From: Entamoeba invadens IP1 | Lineage: Eukaryota > Evosea > Mastigamoebida > Endamoebidae | DNA length: 64,000 nucleotides | Reading direction: 5' to 3' | NCBI RefSeq assembly: GCF_000330505.1 | Contig: NW_004191902.1 | Location: 126,545 to 190,544 of the forward strand | Part shown: piece after piece, positions 62,043-64,000 of the stretch | Position numbering within the stretch: the stretch's first letter is position 1 | Layout of the letters: each line of letters starts with the position of its first letter | Notes under the pieces: generated by a model | What the model saw: the letters and a program-made list of their open reading frames with translations, nothing else | Told to the model about the DNA's origin: nothing | Database searches by the model: none | Made by a program: the position numbers and the translations under genes

Positions 62043-62665
62043 GTCTGCAGAATTTCTCAGTTGCCCTAGTCAGTTTGCTCTACTTCTTTTTTCTTTAATT
62101 CTTTTACTATTAAGTTTAGGTTATCGGGTTTTTCTTGGCAATTGTTCTATTAATTGTTTTTTAATTTTATTAACTATTATTTGTAGCTTTTTTCGGCTTG
62201 TATTTGTTGATTGTTCGTGAAATAATATCGTTGTGATGGTTTGATTTAATTTAATTAAATTTAATTATTTCACTGATATAATAAAGTTTTATATATATTA
62301 TATTAAAGTTGACTCATATTTAAAATTATAATTGAATGGTATAATCTGTATATAACTAAACTATATTATTGATTATAATTTATTAAATATAAATTACCAA
62401 TGAAACTAGTATTTTTTTATTATAATAAATTTAAAATAAATTATTTTTGTTTTTTGTTATACATTTTTTATTTCAATAATAACAAATAATAAACAAAATA
62501 TAATTATATTATTTAAAACCTTTAATTTATCATAATGAAAAAAATAATTGAAAAACCTCAAATATTTAATTTTTTTAAAATTAAAAGAAAATTTGTAAAA
62601 AAAGAAAAAAACATAAAAAGTAAATTAAAAAAGAGAATCCGAACTTTAAAATTTAGAAATTTGAG
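62043..62665. other. AT-rich divergent spacer
   Basis: Promoter space of uL13 and the nucleoplasmin-like gene. A plus-strand Lys-rich frame at 62535-62723 is compositional and overlaps the true first exon; not a gene. Confidence 0.55.
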
Positions 62666-63164
62666 ATGGAAGGAACGAAGAATCACTGTTTGTTATTCTG
62701 TGATTTTGATTTGTGCGGAATGATGGAAAACTTAAGCGGAGAAATTTGATGACTAACAATCAGGTGAGGTAGTTGTGTTACCCAAAAAGGTGACTGTTAA
62801 TACAGAAGAGGGTTATGTCCTTAACTTTTTGTCAGCAGCATTGTTGCCAACACCAACCCGGGACAGTGAAGCCAAGATATACATTGTTCTCGAGAATAAC
62901 CAAAAGAGATTGCTTGCCTTCTTAAGTGAGAAGCTTGGGATCTACCAGGAGAAGATACATTGTGAGGTTAGCGAAGAGAAGGTGATTTTCGAGATGAGAG
63001 GGAAGGGAACCGTCCATCTCTTTGGTGTAACTGATGTCACCATCGACGAGTGCTGCTCATGTGACGACATGTGCGATATGGAGGAAGAAGACCCAGAGGA
63101 CAGTGATTTTGTTGAAAAGGGCGAGGTCGATGAAGGGATGGAGTGTGAGGATGATGATGAGTAA
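62666..63164 (+). CDS. nucleoplasmin-like (FKBP-NPL type) acidic protein
   Basis: Coding is 62666-62687 joined to 62764-63164, 140 residues. The first exon is only 22 nt (MEGTKNH plus one base). The 76-nt intron starts GTTTGTT and ends CAG. The spliced start runs into EVVVLPKKVTVNTEEGYVL, matching the N-terminal strand of nucleoplasmin-like domains, followed by LNFLSAALLP, AKIYIVLENN and a last strand KGTVHLFGVTD. The tail is strongly acidic (DMEEEDPEDSD), as in histone chaperones. FKBP39/46-type proteins have the same fold with an added prolyl isomerase domain, which is absent here. Role: histone or ribosome-assembly chaperone (inferred). Confidence 0.75.
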
Positions 63165-63749
63165 AATACTATTGAGCCACTTTTGAATGATTTGTTTAGG
63201 TTTTTTGTGACTTTTTTCATCACTTTTTATTGATTTTAATAATTTTAATTTTCATTCATTTTTTTCTATTAGATTTCTATTTGATATTATTAAAAATTAG
63301 TTTATAGTCTTAATATTTTTATTAAGTTTATTACTATTCAAAATAAAAAAAAGAAATGTGTTCTAACTATAAATAAACAGACTCTTTCAATACATGAACT
63401 TAAACTTATTCACTTTACAAATGTTAATAGAAAAATGACATATCGTTTGAATTTAACAATTTGTTGCGAGATTAACACACAATGCTGAAAAGATAATTAT
63501 TTTCTATTGTCAAAAAAAACTAATAATAAAAATTATTAGTTTAATAATAGTTAATAATAATTACTAAGTAAACTATAAAGATAGAAATAGTCAATCGTTT
63601 AGATAAAAACCATTAAAAAGCCAATAAAATTAAAACAAATTGAAAAAATTAGAAAATGAATTATAAAACAACTATACAATTAACAATCAATAAGACATGA
63701 ATAAAAATTAAGTATAAAAAGAAGTCTTTGAAACTGATAAGTCAAGTTG
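63165..63749. other. AT-rich spacer
   Basis: Between the nucleoplasmin-like gene and the last partial gene. No frame or repeat of note. Confidence 0.5.
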
Positions 63750-64000
63750 ATGTTGGAAGAGTCACTCAGCCAATTGTCAGAATCTGTTTCGTCTTTGAAT
63801 GACGTGGCACTAAAAAATGTTTTTCGTGATGTTGAAAATGTTTTACACGATTTGGCCCAAGTAAAAACCGTATTAGAGATTTTTGGGGTGAATACGTCGA
63901 GTGACGCATCTCTTTTCCTCTCAAGTCATAATCTCAAAGAGAAATATCAATCTGAAATCAAAAAAAGCTATGGACTTGGAACGCCGCTAAAAAATATATA
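63750..64000 (+). CDS. 5' part of an unidentified gene, cut by the window edge
   Basis: ATG at 63750 opens a frame of 83 codons that runs off the window. The sequence is coding-like: MLEESLSQLSESVSSLNDVA, then an amphipathic heptad pattern (LKNVFRDVENVLHDL) suggesting a coiled coil, then GLGTPLKN. A subunit of a tethering or kinetochore-type complex would look like this, but no family is recognised. Confidence 0.65.
   Translation, partial: MLEESLSQLSESVSSLNDVALKNVFRDVENVLHDLAQVKTVLEIFGVNTSSDASLFLSSHNLKEKYQSEIKKSYGLGTPLKNI

Noticed and set aside
62535..62723. Lys-rich 62-codon frame
   Set aside because: Compositional; overlaps the first exon of the nucleoplasmin-like gene in another frame.
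1..64000. tRNA arrays, rRNA, CRISPR arrays and bacterial operons
   Set aside because: No cloverleaf, rRNA core sequence or regularly spaced repeat-spacer array was recognised; gene structure is eukaryotic. A tRNAscan or Rfam run would be decisive.

Overview
The window looks like nuclear DNA of an Entamoeba, most likely the reptile parasite Entamoeba invadens (inference). The reasons are very AT-rich spacers, short introns starting GTTTGT and usually ending TAG, protein-coding genes packed on both strands, GTATATAA-type TATA boxes 30-40 nt before several start codons, and numerous DNA transposon remnants. E. histolytica spacers are usually shorter. No tRNA, rRNA or CRISPR array was recognised.

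Layout. 1-5.7 kb: the 5' tip of a gene on the minus strand, the DNA polymerase delta catalytic subunit (with a 3' intron that completes its second metal-binding module) and an ERGIC-53-like lectin. 6.0-10.3 kb: a TA-flanked Tc1/mariner/pogo-type transposon with 61-bp terminal inverted repeats and a broken transposase, followed directly by a small MITE. 10.4-18.9 kb: FHA-kinase, HAD phosphatase, ankyrin protein, small secreted basic protein, TFIIIA-like zinc finger with a frameshift, ZIP zinc transporter. 18.9-32.4 kb: Myb/trihelix-like protein, RRM protein, TLDc protein, ankyrin-patatin phospholipase, PQ-loop protein, then about 4 kb with no clear gene holding a diverged duplication, an ATT microsatellite and a decayed transposon, then an EF-hand protein. 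33-38.7 kb: a 43-residue membrane protein, a CBM20-like protein, a five-exon Rac-like GTPase lacking a CaaX box and a degenerate Ras-like protein that has one. 39.4-43 kb: two MITEs, then the divergent ribosome-biogenesis pair NSA2 and UTP3/SAS10. 43-51.9 kb: a short ELP1, a BET bromodomain protein, RFT1 and a GPI-anchored-type surface protein. 52-64 kb: another TA-flanked element, a second TLDc protein, dCTP deaminase, a Myb-like protein, a GC-rich structured ncRNA candidate, a TBC RabGAP, SDE2, an FHA protein, ribosomal protein uL13, a nucleoplasmin-like protein and the 5' part of an unknown gene.

Most recognised genes are single-copy housekeeping functions (replication, ribosome assembly, tRNA modification, glycosylation, vesicle traffic), with signalling genes between them. 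They are not an operon or one pathway; the only obvious functional pairing is NSA2/UTP3, which share a 250-bp divergent promoter. Six TA-flanked inverted-repeat elements sit in the spacers. Several gene models below were rebuilt by joining exons by eye: POLD1, patatin, Rac, Ras-like, BET, dCTP deaminase, TBC and nucleoplasmin-like. The most attractive unexplained items are the GC-rich folded RNA candidate at 57.1-57.5 kb and the single-base frameshifts inside two otherwise conserved genes.
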